Shown in pieces: positions 36,512 through 45,787 of a stretch of DNA of 64,000 nucleotides. The position numbers and the translations under genes are program-made. The notes beneath the pieces are model-generated. The model worked only from the letters and a program-made list of their open reading frames with translations, made no database searches and was not told the origin of the DNA. The stretch is from SVTX01 sp045612105 (GTDB taxonomy: Bacteria; Bacillota; Clostridia; Oscillospirales; CAG-272), in contig JAZKYL010000062.1 in assembly GCA_045612105.1 (NCBI GenBank), forward strand, positions 17,798-81,797. Direction: 5' to 3'. Numbering within the stretch: position 1 is the first letter of the stretch; the number at the start of each line of letters is the position of its first letter.

Positions 36512-37534
36512 TCATAACCGCTCTTTTATCAACCTATATAGATTCTCAAAATAATGCTCAAATCCACGGGAATTCGGATGGAGATATTGGTCCGAATAAA
36601 ATTCTGCGTTATGCGGCACTAAATCGAATCCGTCTATCACCGTCACATTGGAAAGCGATTTCGTCGACTCCTTTATGTCGACGGCAACGTTTTCAAAGCT
36701 TCCGAAAGCTTTATTATCCCTATAATCAGCTCTCCAGATCGGAGTTATGGCGAAAATTTTGGCTCTTGGATAATTTTGTGCGAGATTTTCAAAAAAAGCT
36801 CTACAATTCTCTTTGAACTCCGCCTCTGATTCAAGCGCGTTCCAATCGTTGGTTCCGTACGCGACGGTAACGTAATCCGGCTCAAAATTATCGCGGAGCG
36901 CCGCCAAGTCCGGGAAAAATATATCTCCACCTATCCCCTTGTTATATTCGTCCGCTCCAAGTGCCTCCGCAAGCCTCGAAATATATCTTTCCGAGGAGCG
37001 AAAAGCGTCAAATCCCTGAGTTATAGAGTCTCCGAAGGCTATCAGCCTTTTCTCTTTTTTATCTGCTTCCACAAGTGCTCCGTCATCAAGACTCATTTCC
37101 GCAAGAGAGCATATCACAGACCAAGGGAGATGAACGCACACCCTCTTTTTGCCTTTGCCGAGATCAAAATTTTTCGAAAATTCCCCTTGAGACAGCTGAA
37201 GCGCAATATATCTGTCGTCAATAACCGAATCCGAAAAATTATCAAGATATCCCAAGGCCTTACCGTTAACAAAAACGTCCACAGAAAAGTAGCTGCGAGA
37301 GAGCACCTTCTCAGTTTTTATCTTCAAAAACAGATTTTCACTGTCGGTCTCAAAGCATAGCTTTACTCCTGCCGTACACAGGCTTCTTCTGTGAAGCTCG
37401 GGATTTCTGATTTTATAGCGTTTATCCTGCTCTTCAGTATATCTAAAAAAGCCGATCTCCCCGTTATTCTCCTCAACACGGGCGGCACCCGTGGTTATTT
37501 CTCTTAATTTTTCTAAGTTTAATCTCATTTTCAA
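36512..37534 (-). CDS. SGNH/GDSL-family esterase with N-terminal beta domain
   Basis: 340 residues. IAFGDSITQG (nucleophile Ser block), GIGGD, AYGTNDW (Asn block) and DQYLHPNSRG (Asp/His pair) are the four SGNH blocks, in about residues 165-335. Residues 1-160 form a beta-sandwich (FETDSENLFLKIKTEK, SYFSVDVFVNGKALG) as in CE2-type acetyl-xylan esterases. No signal peptide. It probably deacetylates a sugar. It lies 41 bases before the KDPG aldolase-kinase gene's end and likely follows it in one transcript. Confidence 0.82.
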   Translation of the reverse strand: MKMRLNLEKLREITTGAARVEENNGEIGFFRYTEEQDKRYKIRNPELHRRSLCTAGVKLCFETDSENLFLKIKTEKVLSRSYFSVDVFVNGKALGYLDNFSDSVIDDRYIALQLSQGEFSKNFDLGKGKKRVCVHLPWSVICSLAEMSLDDGALVEADKKEKRLIAFGDSITQGFDAFRSSERYISRLAEALGADEYNKGIGGDIFFPDLAALRDNFEPDYVTVAYGTNDWNALESEAEFKENCRAFFENLAQNYPRAKIFAITPIWRADYRDNKAFGSFENVAVDIKESTKSLSNVTVIDGFDLVPHNAEFYSDQYLHPNSRGFEHYFENLYRLIKERL

Positions 37535-37574
37535 TCCTTGATTATATTTTTAAACAAATGCCGTTTTTCAAAAA

Positions 37575-39269
37575 TCATCTTTGAACTCTGCCCGAGCCGT
37601 CGCCGCCCACAAGCGCAAGAATATCACTCGGCTTTGAAAGATTCACGTCAAGCTCTATCGTTTGCTTGAGGCAGGATGCCGCTGCCGCAAATTCAATCGT
37701 TTTCTGCTCGTCAAAGCCGTTATGTATCGCGTATATAAGTCCCGCGCCAAAGGAGTCTCCTCCACCTACACGGTCAACGATATGAATTCGGTACTCTTTT
37801 GAAAAATACGCTTTACCGTCTTTGTAAAGGAGTGCCGACCAATCGTTATCGGATGCGCTGATGCTCTTTCGCAAGGTTATGGCAACCGTTCCGATACCGT
37901 ACTTTGCGGATATCTTTTCTGCCACCTCTACGTAGCCCTCGCGGCTCAGCTCGCCGCTTATAATATCTGTATTTGAAGCGTGAATATCAAGCACGTCTGC
38001 GGCATCTTCCTCGTTGGCTATCAAAACGTCTACATAGCATAGCAGCTTCTCCATTACTGCCTTTGCTTCGGCACGCGTCCAGAGATTTTTGCGATAATTC
38101 AGATCACAGCTGACCAAAAGTCCAAGCTCCTTTGCGGTTTTGCACGCCTCAAGACATATCTCGGGAAGCTTGCCTCCAAGAGCGGGAGTAATGCCCGTGA
38201 AATGGAAATGCCCCGCGCCCTGCATAATTTTCTCCCAATCGTAATCCTCTGCCGATGAAGACGAGAAGGAAGAATATTTGCGGTCGTAAACGATCTTTGA
38301 AGGTCTTTGCGACGCCCCCTTTTCGAGATAGAATAAGCCTATTCTCTCTCCTCCGTACGCGATATGCTCGGTACCGACGGAAAACTTTTTCAGAGTGGCT
38401 ACAGCACACTCGGAAATCATATTGTCGGGGAGCTTTGTAACAAATTGAGTCGGCATGCCCATATACGAAAGAGAGGTTAAAACGTTAGCCTCCGCACCCG
38501 TGTAAAAGACCTCGAAGCTGTTCGCCTGAATAAATTTGAAATATCCCTGCGGATTGAGTCGCACTATGTAATCGCCAAATCCCACTACGGTTTTCGCTGC
38601 CCCTTCGGCGGTCTTCGGCTGAGCTTTTTTTAAGCTCGGTTCAGATCCGCACGAAATATCTACCGCTCTTTTACAAGCGGCAGTAATAGCTTCAAAATCA
38701 CCGCGCTCGATCATATCCTTAGTCGCCATAAAGCTGCCACCGCAGGCAAGAACCTTTTTATCCCTAAGATATTTGCCCAAATTATCAAAATTGATACCTC
38801 CGGTAGGAATGAATTTAACCTGCGGGAAAGGACCTGACAGCAGCTTAATAGCCTCTATGCCTCCGCTAAGTTCCGCCGGGAAAAATTTCAAAACCTTAAG
38901 CCCCTGCTTAACCGCCCTTTGAATCTCACCTGCGGTTACACATCCAGGCACGATATTTATGCCGTTTTTGATACAGTATTCAACTGTTTCTTCGTCATAT
39001 CCCGGCGAAACGATAAAATCTGCACCGTTTGCAATTGCTCGGTCAACGTCAGTGATGCTCAACACCGTACCGGCGCCGACGGTCATATCGGCAAACGCTG
39101 ACTTTATATTTTTAATCGACTCCAAGGAGTCGGGCGAGCGCAACGTTACCTCTATGGAATTGACGCCGCCCAGGCGCAAGGCTTCTGCAATTCTTACCGC
39201 AAGCGAAGCATTGGGAACGTTAATTACCGGCAATATACCGGTATCCTCATAACTACCTGTCTTTTTCAT
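37575..39269 (-). CDS. KDPG aldolase fused to PfkB-family 2-keto-3-deoxygluconate kinase
   Basis: About 564 residues. Residues 1 to ~210 are a KDPG/KHG aldolase (EVTLRSPDSLESI, VGAGTVL, Schiff-base Lys in LKFFPAELSGG, PTGGI). Residues ~235-560 are a PfkB sugar kinase ending in VDRVGGGDSFGAGLIYA, with the catalytic Asp. The two consecutive steps of 2-keto-3-deoxygluconate use are thus in one polypeptide, in reverse order of the pathway. A GTG four codons upstream (39281) is an alternative start. This feeds hexuronate- or rhamnose-type sugars to pyruvate and a triose. The divergent AraC gene at 39399 is the probable regulator. Confidence 0.88.
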   Translation of the reverse strand: MKKTGSYEDTGILPVINVPNASLAVRIAEALRLGGVNSIEVTLRSPDSLESIKNIKSAFADMTVGAGTVLSITDVDRAIANGADFIVSPGYDEETVEYCIKNGINIVPGCVTAGEIQRAVKQGLKVLKFFPAELSGGIEAIKLLSGPFPQVKFIPTGGINFDNLGKYLRDKKVLACGGSFMATKDMIERGDFEAITAACKRAVDISCGSEPSLKKAQPKTAEGAAKTVVGFGDYIVRLNPQGYFKFIQANSFEVFYTGAEANVLTSLSYMGMPTQFVTKLPDNMISECAVATLKKFSVGTEHIAYGGERIGLFYLEKGASQRPSKIVYDRKYSSFSSSSAEDYDWEKIMQGAGHFHFTGITPALGGKLPEICLEACKTAKELGLLVSCDLNYRKNLWTRAEAKAVMEKLLCYVDVLIANEEDAADVLDIHASNTDIISGELSREGYVEVAEKISAKYGIGTVAITLRKSISASDNDWSALLYKDGKAYFSKEYRIHIVDRVGGGDSFGAGLIYAIHNGFDEQKTIEFAAAASCLKQTIELDVNLSKPSDILALVGGDGSGRVQR

Positions 39270-39398
39270 TACTTTTCTCACTTTCCGTATATTTTTACCT
39301 TTATAAATTAATTATACTGGCAATTTGAGAAAAGTAAATAGCAAAAATTGCTTGATTTTTTGCTCAAATTAATGTATAATGACAACGGGGGTGATACT

Positions 39399-40211
39399 AT
39401 GCTGAAAATCAACGAATACTTTTACCGCTTGCAGGGCAAAGACCTTTTCGTACACAAAAACCACTCTCACAACGAGATTGAGTTTATTCAGGTCATCAGC
39501 GGAAGCGGAACAGTTATAAAAAAAGACAAGACCTTCGTCCTTCAAAGTCAACACATTTATGCAATAGACGCAAGAGAAGCACATATCGTCTATCCGCAGC
39601 CGGAGGACTGCAAAGACTACGTGCGAAACAAGATAGTTATTGATGCAGACTCTTTTGTTGACTTTTATAGAGACATAGGCGGAATTTCAGACAAAATTTT
39701 TGACAGTAATCCCGTGTGTACCGCCTCTAATCCTGAAATAGACAAAATATATAAAACAGTTTCCGAGTTATGCAGCTCAGGCAAAAAAGAAGACTTAACC
39801 TTTGCTGCGGCATACGTAACTCAACTCATTCATTGGATTTATTTGAACTCCGAAATCAAATCAAATAATGATGAAAAAGACACTTTCCAAAAAATGCTAA
39901 GCATTATTAACGGAAAAGACGGAACGACTTCGCTCAGGGAAATAAGTGAAGAAATTCACCTGGACAAGCATTATCTCTGCCGTCTTTTTAAGGAAAGAGC
40001 AGGCGTAACATTATCGGAGTATTTGGCAGAAAAAGCCTTTGAAAAAAGCCGAAAGTTACTTGAAAGCACTGCGTGTTCTATAGAAGACATTGGTCAAAAA
40101 TGCGGCTTTGCCTCACAAGCCTCTTTTTCGCGCTTTTTCAAAAACAAATGCGGCATTTCTCCTTCAGAATACAGAAAAAGCTTAAAACAAAAAATAAAAC
40201 TGTTTTTCTGA
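39399..40211 (+). CDS. AraC-family transcriptional regulator
   Basis: 270 residues from ATG 39399 with GGGGGTG five bases upstream. Cupin-like start (HKNHSHNEIEFIQVISGSGTV) and a C-terminal double helix-turn-helix (LREISEEIHLDKHYLCRLFKE; IGQKCGFASQASFSRFFKNKCGISP). TATAAT stands at 39375-39380. Divergent from the aldolase-kinase gene, which it probably controls. Confidence 0.9.
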   Translation: MLKINEYFYRLQGKDLFVHKNHSHNEIEFIQVISGSGTVIKKDKTFVLQSQHIYAIDAREAHIVYPQPEDCKDYVRNKIVIDADSFVDFYRDIGGISDKIFDSNPVCTASNPEIDKIYKTVSELCSSGKKEDLTFAAAYVTQLIHWIYLNSEIKSNNDEKDTFQKMLSIINGKDGTTSLREISEEIHLDKHYLCRLFKERAGVTLSEYLAEKAFEKSRKLLESTACSIEDIGQKCGFASQASFSRFFKNKCGISPSEYRKSLKQKIKLFF

Positions 40212-40283
40212 TATTTATTCAGTGTTCAAACATAATTGATAATACCTATCGGGAGAAAATGTAACCCCTAAATTTTGGGTAAT

Positions 40284-41066
40284 TTAATCGTTTCTCCGAG
40301 AAGGCGGCTGACCCATCAGCTTGACGTATGCCTTATAAAAGGATGAATAGTCGCTGAAACCGCATTCGGCGAAAATCTTCGTGGGCGGATTTCCGATAGA
40401 AATATATCTGTCGGCAAGAGCTATCCTTTTTTGTGTGACGTATTTGTGGAGCGAGATGCCTAATTCTGCTTTGAAGGTGTGGGAAAGAGTGGAGGGAGAG
40501 ATTCCGAGAGCGTGAGACAGTGTGCTCAGGGTGAGATCATTTGAAATGTTATTCTCAATATAAGAAAGCACTTCCGCAATCAGTCGGCCTCGGTGACTTT
40601 CGCGCGGCTCGTCGGCGCTCGTTTTAAGAGAGGAGAGCAAAAGCAGAAAAGCGCCGTGGATAAAAGCTCTGTCTTTTACGTTGTCTTCGCCCTCGGCAAG
40701 CCTTTCGCAAATACCTTTAAGCGTTGCCAAGAGATTTTCCTCAAGCTTTTCAAATAATCTGACAGAGTAAAATTCCTGCCCTATAAGCTCGTCAAAGCGG
40801 CTTATGGAAGTAAAGCTTATCTTTAATCGCTCAAATTTTTGGGCATTGTCGGGTTTGAAAAGGTGGTAGGTTTCCTTGGGTATCAGAATCAGCGTGTGTG
40901 GCGAGAGCTTTTTGGTAAATCCGTCGCAAATAAAGGTGGCATCGCCGTCAAGGTAATAGAGGATTTCGTGGTACGAATGTATCTCACGCTCGTCTATGAC
41001 GGGGCCTCGCGAATAGCAATATTTGACATCGGGAGAGGTTTGGGTGAATTTAAAATAGGTTTCCAT
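40284..41066 (-). CDS. AraC-family transcriptional regulator
   Basis: 260 residues. YCYSRGPVIDEREIHSYHEI and ILIPKETYHLFKP belong to the effector domain; TLSTLSHALGISPSTLSHTFKAELG and FAECGFSDYSSFYKAYVKLMGQPP are the two DNA-binding helices. It is convergent with the AraC gene before it and divergent from the aminotransferase gene at 41185, which it may control. Confidence 0.9.
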   Translation of the reverse strand: METYFKFTQTSPDVKYCYSRGPVIDEREIHSYHEILYYLDGDATFICDGFTKKLSPHTLILIPKETYHLFKPDNAQKFERLKISFTSISRFDELIGQEFYSVRLFEKLEENLLATLKGICERLAEGEDNVKDRAFIHGAFLLLLSSLKTSADEPRESHRGRLIAEVLSYIENNISNDLTLSTLSHALGISPSTLSHTFKAELGISLHKYVTQKRIALADRYISIGNPPTKIFAECGFSDYSSFYKAYVKLMGQPPSRRND

Positions 41067-41184
41067 AAAAGTATGATAGCATATTTTTGCAGAAATTTCA
41101 ATGATTTTAACAAAATAATCAATTTACATTTCAAAATTTGTATGTTATTATTGAACCGTATAAAGAATTTGAGGAGGAATCAAG

Positions 41185-42474
41185 ATGGAATATCCTCGAG
41201 GCTTGCTTTTTGACGAAGATTTCGTCAAGGAATTAAAAAGCAAATTTTATATGGTTGACAGTGACCCCGAGATGGGAGAGCGACTCTTTTTCGACAATTC
41301 GGGAGGCTCACTGAGGCTGAAGAGATGTGTTGAGGCTAAAGCCGAGCTTGAAGCCTTTCCCGATTGCCCTGAGAGAGGGCACGAGAGGGCCGTGGTGTTG
41401 AAAAAGACGGTTACCGACGGCACCGAGACACTTCTTCGCACGGTCTTCGGCGCGAAAGAAGGCTCTGTTATCACTGAGCTGACGGCATCGCAGACGATGT
41501 TTCAAATGGTCGGCATGATAATGGAGAATATCCCCGGCAAGAATGCGGTGGTTTCCTCTCTTGAGCACCCCTCGGCCTTTGACGCGGTGGAATATTATTG
41601 CAAAAAGACGGGTAAAGAGCTCCGCGTAATACCCGCCAATCCCGTGACCGGCGGCATCGATCCTCATGCCGCGGCTGAATTGGTGGATAATGACACCTGC
41701 CTGCTTTCGGTGATGTCGGCATCCAACGTAAGCGGCGCGATCAACGATATAGGCGAGATCGTCCGACTTTCAAAGAAGAAAAAGCCCGATCTCTTTATAA
41801 TCAGCGATGCGGTTCAGCACGCGCCTCACTGCAAGCTTGAGGCGGAGACGCTTGAAATCGACGGAATGAATTTCGCACCGTACAAATTTTTCGGAGTTCG
41901 CGGATGCGGATTTGCTTACGTTTCGCCCCGCGTTGCCGCGCTTCCGCATCACAAGCTGATCGCCAAGGATCAGAGCGTTTTCGAGCTTGGCACTCCTGCC
42001 CCGGGCAATTTTGCGGCGGCTATGGAAATCGTCGAATACGTAAAGGAAATAGGCGCGCATTTTTTGCCTTCCGTGACCGATTGCGATAGGCTTTACGCTG
42101 AGGGAATGAGACGGATACACCTTCAGGAAAGAGGGCTTTTGGACAGGCTTCTTGAGGGTAGTGAGAATGCCGTTGGTCTGAGGCATATCGAGGGCGTGCA
42201 CGTCTTTGCCGATCATCCCGATCTGACCGCGCGCGATCTTATTGCGGCGATAGCGATCGACGGATTGACTCTTGCCGAGACGGTTGAGGAATATTACAAG
42301 AGAGGCGTTGTGGTCTGCGACAGACCGAGGACCAGTATGTACGCTCGCCGTATCGTTGACGCGCTTGGCATTGACGGCGCTATCCGAGTTTCACCGATGC
42401 ACTGTCACGGCAGAGAGGATATAGACAGGTTTTTGAGAATAACGCGCGATATAGCGGCGATGGCTTGTCGATAA
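41185..42474 (+). CDS. Class V aminotransferase / cysteine-desulfurase-like PLP enzyme
   Basis: 429 residues, GAGGAGGAAT upstream. The fold-type I signatures are present: SASNVSGAINDIGEI, ISDAVQHAPH (Asp for pyridine N, His/Gln), and NFAPYKFFGVRGCGF with the PLP Lys. The C-terminal part has RVSPMHCHGREDIDRF, typical of the class V tail. It could be a selenocysteine-lyase or kynureninase-like enzyme, or a sugar aminotransferase relative. Its neighbour is a propeller protein, starting 27 bases after it. Confidence 0.8.
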   Translation: MEYPRGLLFDEDFVKELKSKFYMVDSDPEMGERLFFDNSGGSLRLKRCVEAKAELEAFPDCPERGHERAVVLKKTVTDGTETLLRTVFGAKEGSVITELTASQTMFQMVGMIMENIPGKNAVVSSLEHPSAFDAVEYYCKKTGKELRVIPANPVTGGIDPHAAAELVDNDTCLLSVMSASNVSGAINDIGEIVRLSKKKKPDLFIISDAVQHAPHCKLEAETLEIDGMNFAPYKFFGVRGCGFAYVSPRVAALPHHKLIAKDQSVFELGTPAPGNFAAAMEIVEYVKEIGAHFLPSVTDCDRLYAEGMRRIHLQERGLLDRLLEGSENAVGLRHIEGVHVFADHPDLTARDLIAAIAIDGLTLAETVEEYYKRGVVVCDRPRTSMYARRIVDALGIDGAIRVSPMHCHGREDIDRFLRITRDIAAMACR

Positions 42475-42500
42475 ATCAAAATTTGAAAAGGATATTTACT

Positions 42501-43598
42501 ATGAATTACGGAATGGATATGGTGCAGATAAACGATGCTTTGACTCAAACGGCGGCTTGCGCCTCGGAGATCGCTTACGACAAGGCAAACGGACTTGTTT
42601 TCGTCTCTTATATGACGGGAATTCGTAAGCGTTACGGCGAATCTACGGGAAAGATCTGCCTTTCGGTCTTTTCGCCTTCACAGCCTCACAACGTCCGCCA
42701 CAAGGTCATCGATGTGGGGGTTGGCGAGTCGCGCGGATTTTTGTGCAACGCAAACTATATTGTGGGCGATGGAAAAAACCGCATAATCTTCACCACCACC
42801 AAGGGAGAGCTTGGTACTTTCTATCGAGACTACGATTTCTACAGCGACACCGTATCCGACAGGGTAGAGGTGTTCCTTCGCACCGAGGAGGGCGACGTGC
42901 GTCTTAACAACACTTCCTACAAAGCATATCTTGCGAAGCTCGGACTTCACGTTGAGAGCAACAGTGCGCCTATTATCAATAAGGTGACGAGATACAAGGG
43001 AGAGCTTTATACCGCTATAAGCGAGGACGATGTGGGATATCCTATCCTTTGTAAGATTGAGGATAACATTCTTGTTCCCTTTGCGGTCTGCCCCGAGCCT
43101 ATGACCTACGAGTTCAGATATTTTGTGAATGACGACGGAATATTCGGTATGTACCGTTTCCCGCCCGATGACAACGGCACGGGGCACGCGGCTTACACGG
43201 TGTCAAAGGACGGCGGCAAGACCTGGAAGACCGAGATCTTTGCCGACGGAGTACAGTCTCGTCCCGACATTATGGAGTATTACGGCAAGCCGCTTATCGT
43301 TTACAATTACAAGAGCGACAAGAACGTGGAGAACTGGCCGATCATGCACCATTTCCGCAATTCGGTAAAGATGATCTACGACGGCAGAGTCATATTCGAT
43401 TGGTTCACCAAATACGGTATCGTTGAGCACGAACTGGTCAGCATCTGCGGCGACCTTTATATGGCATTTTCGAATTGTCCGCAGGCGCTTTCGACCGAAA
43501 ACGGTGGCGCGTGGTTTGAGTGCGGACATTTCGTTGAGCAGGGTAAGGAAGCGATTCAATGGATGAAGATAGGATATCTTTTGGGTGATAACAAATAA
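42501..43598 (+). CDS. Beta-propeller protein, sialidase/BNR-like
   Basis: 365 residues from ATG 42501, chosen for AAAAGGA upstream; in-frame upstream codons have no site. TVSKDGGKTWKTEIF is an Asp-box (SxDxGxxW), and repeated segments such as RYKGELYTAISEDDVGYPI suggest a five- or six-bladed propeller. No signal peptide. The catalytic residues of true sialidases cannot be identified by eye, so the enzyme activity is uncertain. A protein of similar size and type is at 62617. The 14-bp dispersed repeat lies in its leader and overlaps the end of the preceding gene. Confidence 0.6.
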   Translation: MNYGMDMVQINDALTQTAACASEIAYDKANGLVFVSYMTGIRKRYGESTGKICLSVFSPSQPHNVRHKVIDVGVGESRGFLCNANYIVGDGKNRIIFTTTKGELGTFYRDYDFYSDTVSDRVEVFLRTEEGDVRLNNTSYKAYLAKLGLHVESNSAPIINKVTRYKGELYTAISEDDVGYPILCKIEDNILVPFAVCPEPMTYEFRYFVNDDGIFGMYRFPPDDNGTGHAAYTVSKDGGKTWKTEIFADGVQSRPDIMEYYGKPLIVYNYKSDKNVENWPIMHHFRNSVKMIYDGRVIFDWFTKYGIVEHELVSICGDLYMAFSNCPQALSTENGGAWFECGHFVEQGKEAIQWMKIGYLLGDNK

Positions 43599-43624
43599 AT
43601 TGTAATTGAATTTTGATTTAAAAT

Positions 43625-43655
43625 TATCCCTCCGATTGTCAATCGGAGGGATTTT
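43625..43655. terminator. Intrinsic terminator after propeller gene
   Basis: ATCCCTCCGATTG pairs with CAATCGGAGGGAT and is followed by TTTT. Confidence 0.85.
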
Positions 43656-43716
43656 CATTATGATTCTATATGAGTTGATAATCTCGCTTTTTCATTATAT
43701 CACAAAATTCAATACA

Positions 43717-43790
43717 TTGCAACCTTTTTGCAAACAATTCCCTTTTCATATTCGCAAGCGAAGGCTTTTACGATAAAATAATCTCATAAT
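43717..43790 (+). promoter_or_regulatory. Conserved ~65-bp end motif, copy 3, before DUF6809-like gene
   Basis: TTGCAACCTTTTTGCAAACAA, then TATTCGCAAGCGAAGGC and a TAAAAT box. Here, unlike the other copies, it stands directly upstream of a ribosome binding site (GGAGGGAG) and an intact gene, so it may act as that gene's promoter. Confidence 0.55.
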
Positions 43791-43808
43791 CACCGAGGAG
43801 GGAGAAGT

Positions 43809-44081
43809 ATGAGATCAATTTTAGATGAATTATTTTACGGCAACATATGCGGCACTGAGGACAGTTGGAGCTGCACTGACGAGGTCAAGGAGCTTTCGGG
43901 TTATATCGCTGATCACCACGACAATCTTCGGAAGTCACTCACGGACGAGCAGCGAGAGGTTCTTGACAAGCTGAATGACTGCCAGACAGAACTTGAAGAC
44001 ATCGCAGAGCGCGCGCTGTTCGCCTATGCCTTTAAGCTGGGTATGAGGATAGCATTTGAGGTGTTTTGTACGGATAAATAA
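43809..44081 (+). CDS. Small DUF6809-like protein
   Basis: 90 residues. ILDELFYGNICGTE, LTDEQREVLDKLNDC and YAFKLGMRIAFEVF match the small alpha-helical family found in many Clostridia, often on mobile elements; function unknown. It follows copy 3 of the conserved motif and is closed by its own terminator at 44086. GC content is nearer to the host genes than to the AT-rich trio that follows. Confidence 0.7.
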   Translation: MRSILDELFYGNICGTEDSWSCTDEVKELSGYIADHHDNLRKSLTDEQREVLDKLNDCQTELEDIAERALFAYAFKLGMRIAFEVFCTDK

Positions 44082-44085
44082 CAAG

Positions 44086-44121
44086 AAAAGCATTGAGATT
44101 TTGTTTTCTCAATGCTTTTTC
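44086..44121 (+). terminator. Terminator after DUF6809-like gene
   Basis: AAAAGCATTGAGA, TTTTGT loop, TCTCAATGCTTTTT. Confidence 0.85.
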
Positions 44122-44339
44122 TAGTTTGTTGCGCAATTTTATGAGAATTTGATGTTCAACTTACTGCTCAAATTTGCGGTACACTTTCTTGTGGTGGGAG
44201 TGTATACTTTGAACTACAATTCTCCTTATTGTTTTACCTTTAAATTCCGTGTTATTATTTCCACAAAATTCAATATGAATATTGTTTTTTGTTTTTTTTG
44301 TGGTATAATGAATATAAGTATATAAACAAGGAGGAAAAT

Positions 44340-45506
44340 ATGTTTTTAGATTATTTGTTTTTAGATTCTATCACTCCTCCTAAAAAATACAAACCCCAAT
44401 TAACCATTAACAAAAGATATGAATACATCTCACGTTCAGAGAACATAGATTTAAACGAGATAAGGAATATTGCCATTTTCTTGTCATCAATCAAAAAGCG
44501 ACACAATCTATCTTTTTTACCCATAGATATCGATTTAGGTAATCGAATATTCACCGATAAACTATCATATGTTTTGTTAGAGTGTTTGTGCTACTATTTA
44601 CTGAAAGAAGAAAAATGCAATTTGAACTTGCATTTCACTTGCCAACACACTATTTTTAATGAAGGTATAAAAACTTCTTATCTAAAAGGAATAACCTCAC
44701 CAAAAGGAAGAGCGGCATTTGTAAAGCATTTTGAATTTGACATATTTAAGTCACATTATAGAAGAATAATACCATGCGAAGATCAAAGTGGAATATGGAC
44801 CACATTAATAAAACAAGACATAGATGCTTTCTTAAAACCTTTTGATATTCAAGAAATTTGTAGAGACAGTGCAAGTGATGTTATATGTGAGCTAGTTGAT
44901 AATGCACTAGAGCACTCTTCATCTGATTGTTTAATTGACATTGATATTACTAACGATTACACTAAAGATTTAGAACCAAATAAAGAAAATCTATATTGCG
45001 GATTAAATATAGTAATTATAAATTTTTCAAACATATTAATGGGCAATGGGATTGCCAAGAAAATTTCTATTCTTGAAACTGGCAGTGTTGAAATGACACC
45101 AAGATATAAAGATGTTCTTTTGGCAAAATCTTATCATAAGAATTTTTGGGGCAATAATTACACAAAGGAAGATTTTGATATTATAACATCCTTTCAAAAC
45201 AAAATTTCAAGTAGAGAAACATGTTCTACGGGTGGAACAGGGTTAACTCAATTAATTAAGGCCTTGGAAGAAGAGACTGACGCATATAACTGTTATATGA
45301 TTTCAGGTAACAGAATAATAAACTTTATTAAACAGTATTTACACAGCCCAAATGGCTGGGTTGGATTTAATGAAGAAAACGAATACATTAATGCCATACC
45401 TAACACGGAATGTATTAAAAAAACTAGATTATTCTTTCCAGGAACTGCCTATAACTTAAATTTAGTATTAAAAAAGGAGCGCTATGATGATGGCACAAGA
45501 AATTAA
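44340..45506 (+). CDS. GHKL-type ATPase protein, first gene of an AT-rich trio
   Basis: 388 residues from ATG 44340 (GGAGG seven bases upstream). VICELVDNALEHSSSD (about residues 180-195) is an N-box like those of histidine-kinase-type and anti-sigma ATPases, and CSTGGTGLTQLIKALEE (about 300-316) is a G2-like box. There is no His-phosphorylation or transmembrane segment. The N-terminal 150 residues are not recognised. The gene is very AT-rich compared with its neighbours, a sign of transfer. Its 3' end overlaps the next gene by 23 bases, so translation is coupled. A partner-switching or defence role with the STAS-like protein is inferred. Confidence 0.72.
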   Translation: MFLDYLFLDSITPPKKYKPQLTINKRYEYISRSENIDLNEIRNIAIFLSSIKKRHNLSFLPIDIDLGNRIFTDKLSYVLLECLCYYLLKEEKCNLNLHFTCQHTIFNEGIKTSYLKGITSPKGRAAFVKHFEFDIFKSHYRRIIPCEDQSGIWTTLIKQDIDAFLKPFDIQEICRDSASDVICELVDNALEHSSSDCLIDIDITNDYTKDLEPNKENLYCGLNIVIINFSNILMGNGIAKKISILETGSVEMTPRYKDVLLAKSYHKNFWGNNYTKEDFDIITSFQNKISSRETCSTGGTGLTQLIKALEEETDAYNCYMISGNRIINFIKQYLHSPNGWVGFNEENEYINAIPNTECIKKTRLFFPGTAYNLNLVLKKERYDDGTRN

Positions 45507-45774
45507 ACTCAGCTTACCAAAGGATTTTACAAAATTAGCTGGAAACAAATACGGAAAAGGAATATATCAAACACAGGTTAAAGATAATATTAATCTCAAT
45601 GACAAAATAGTTTTTATTTTCCCTGATCAAATTGACAGGGCTGCTTCTTCTTTTGTTCAAGGATTTTTTGACGAAATCATTAAAAAAATCGGAATAGAAG
45701 GAATAAAGTCACAAATAGATTTTGTGACTAACATTCCAAATTTTAAGCAGTTTGTTATTGACAACTTGGAATAA
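45484..45774 (+). CDS. STAS-like protein (DUF4325 type)
   Basis: 96 residues with GGAG upstream; three ATGs in a row (45484, 45487, 45490) make the exact start uncertain. NDKIVFIFPDQIDRAASSFVQGFFDEI resembles the STAS-like DUF4325 fold: a strand, then a conserved SSF-type turn where anti-sigma antagonists carry their Ser. Such proteins commonly sit beside GHKL ATPases, as here. It probably binds the ATPase encoded just upstream, possibly regulated by phosphorylation of Ser in ASSF. Confidence 0.65.
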   Translation: MMMAQEIKLSLPKDFTKLAGNKYGKGIYQTQVKDNINLNDKIVFIFPDQIDRAASSFVQGFFDEIIKKIGIEGIKSQIDFVTNIPNFKQFVIDNLE

Positions 45775-45787
45775 AGAGGTTGGTGCT

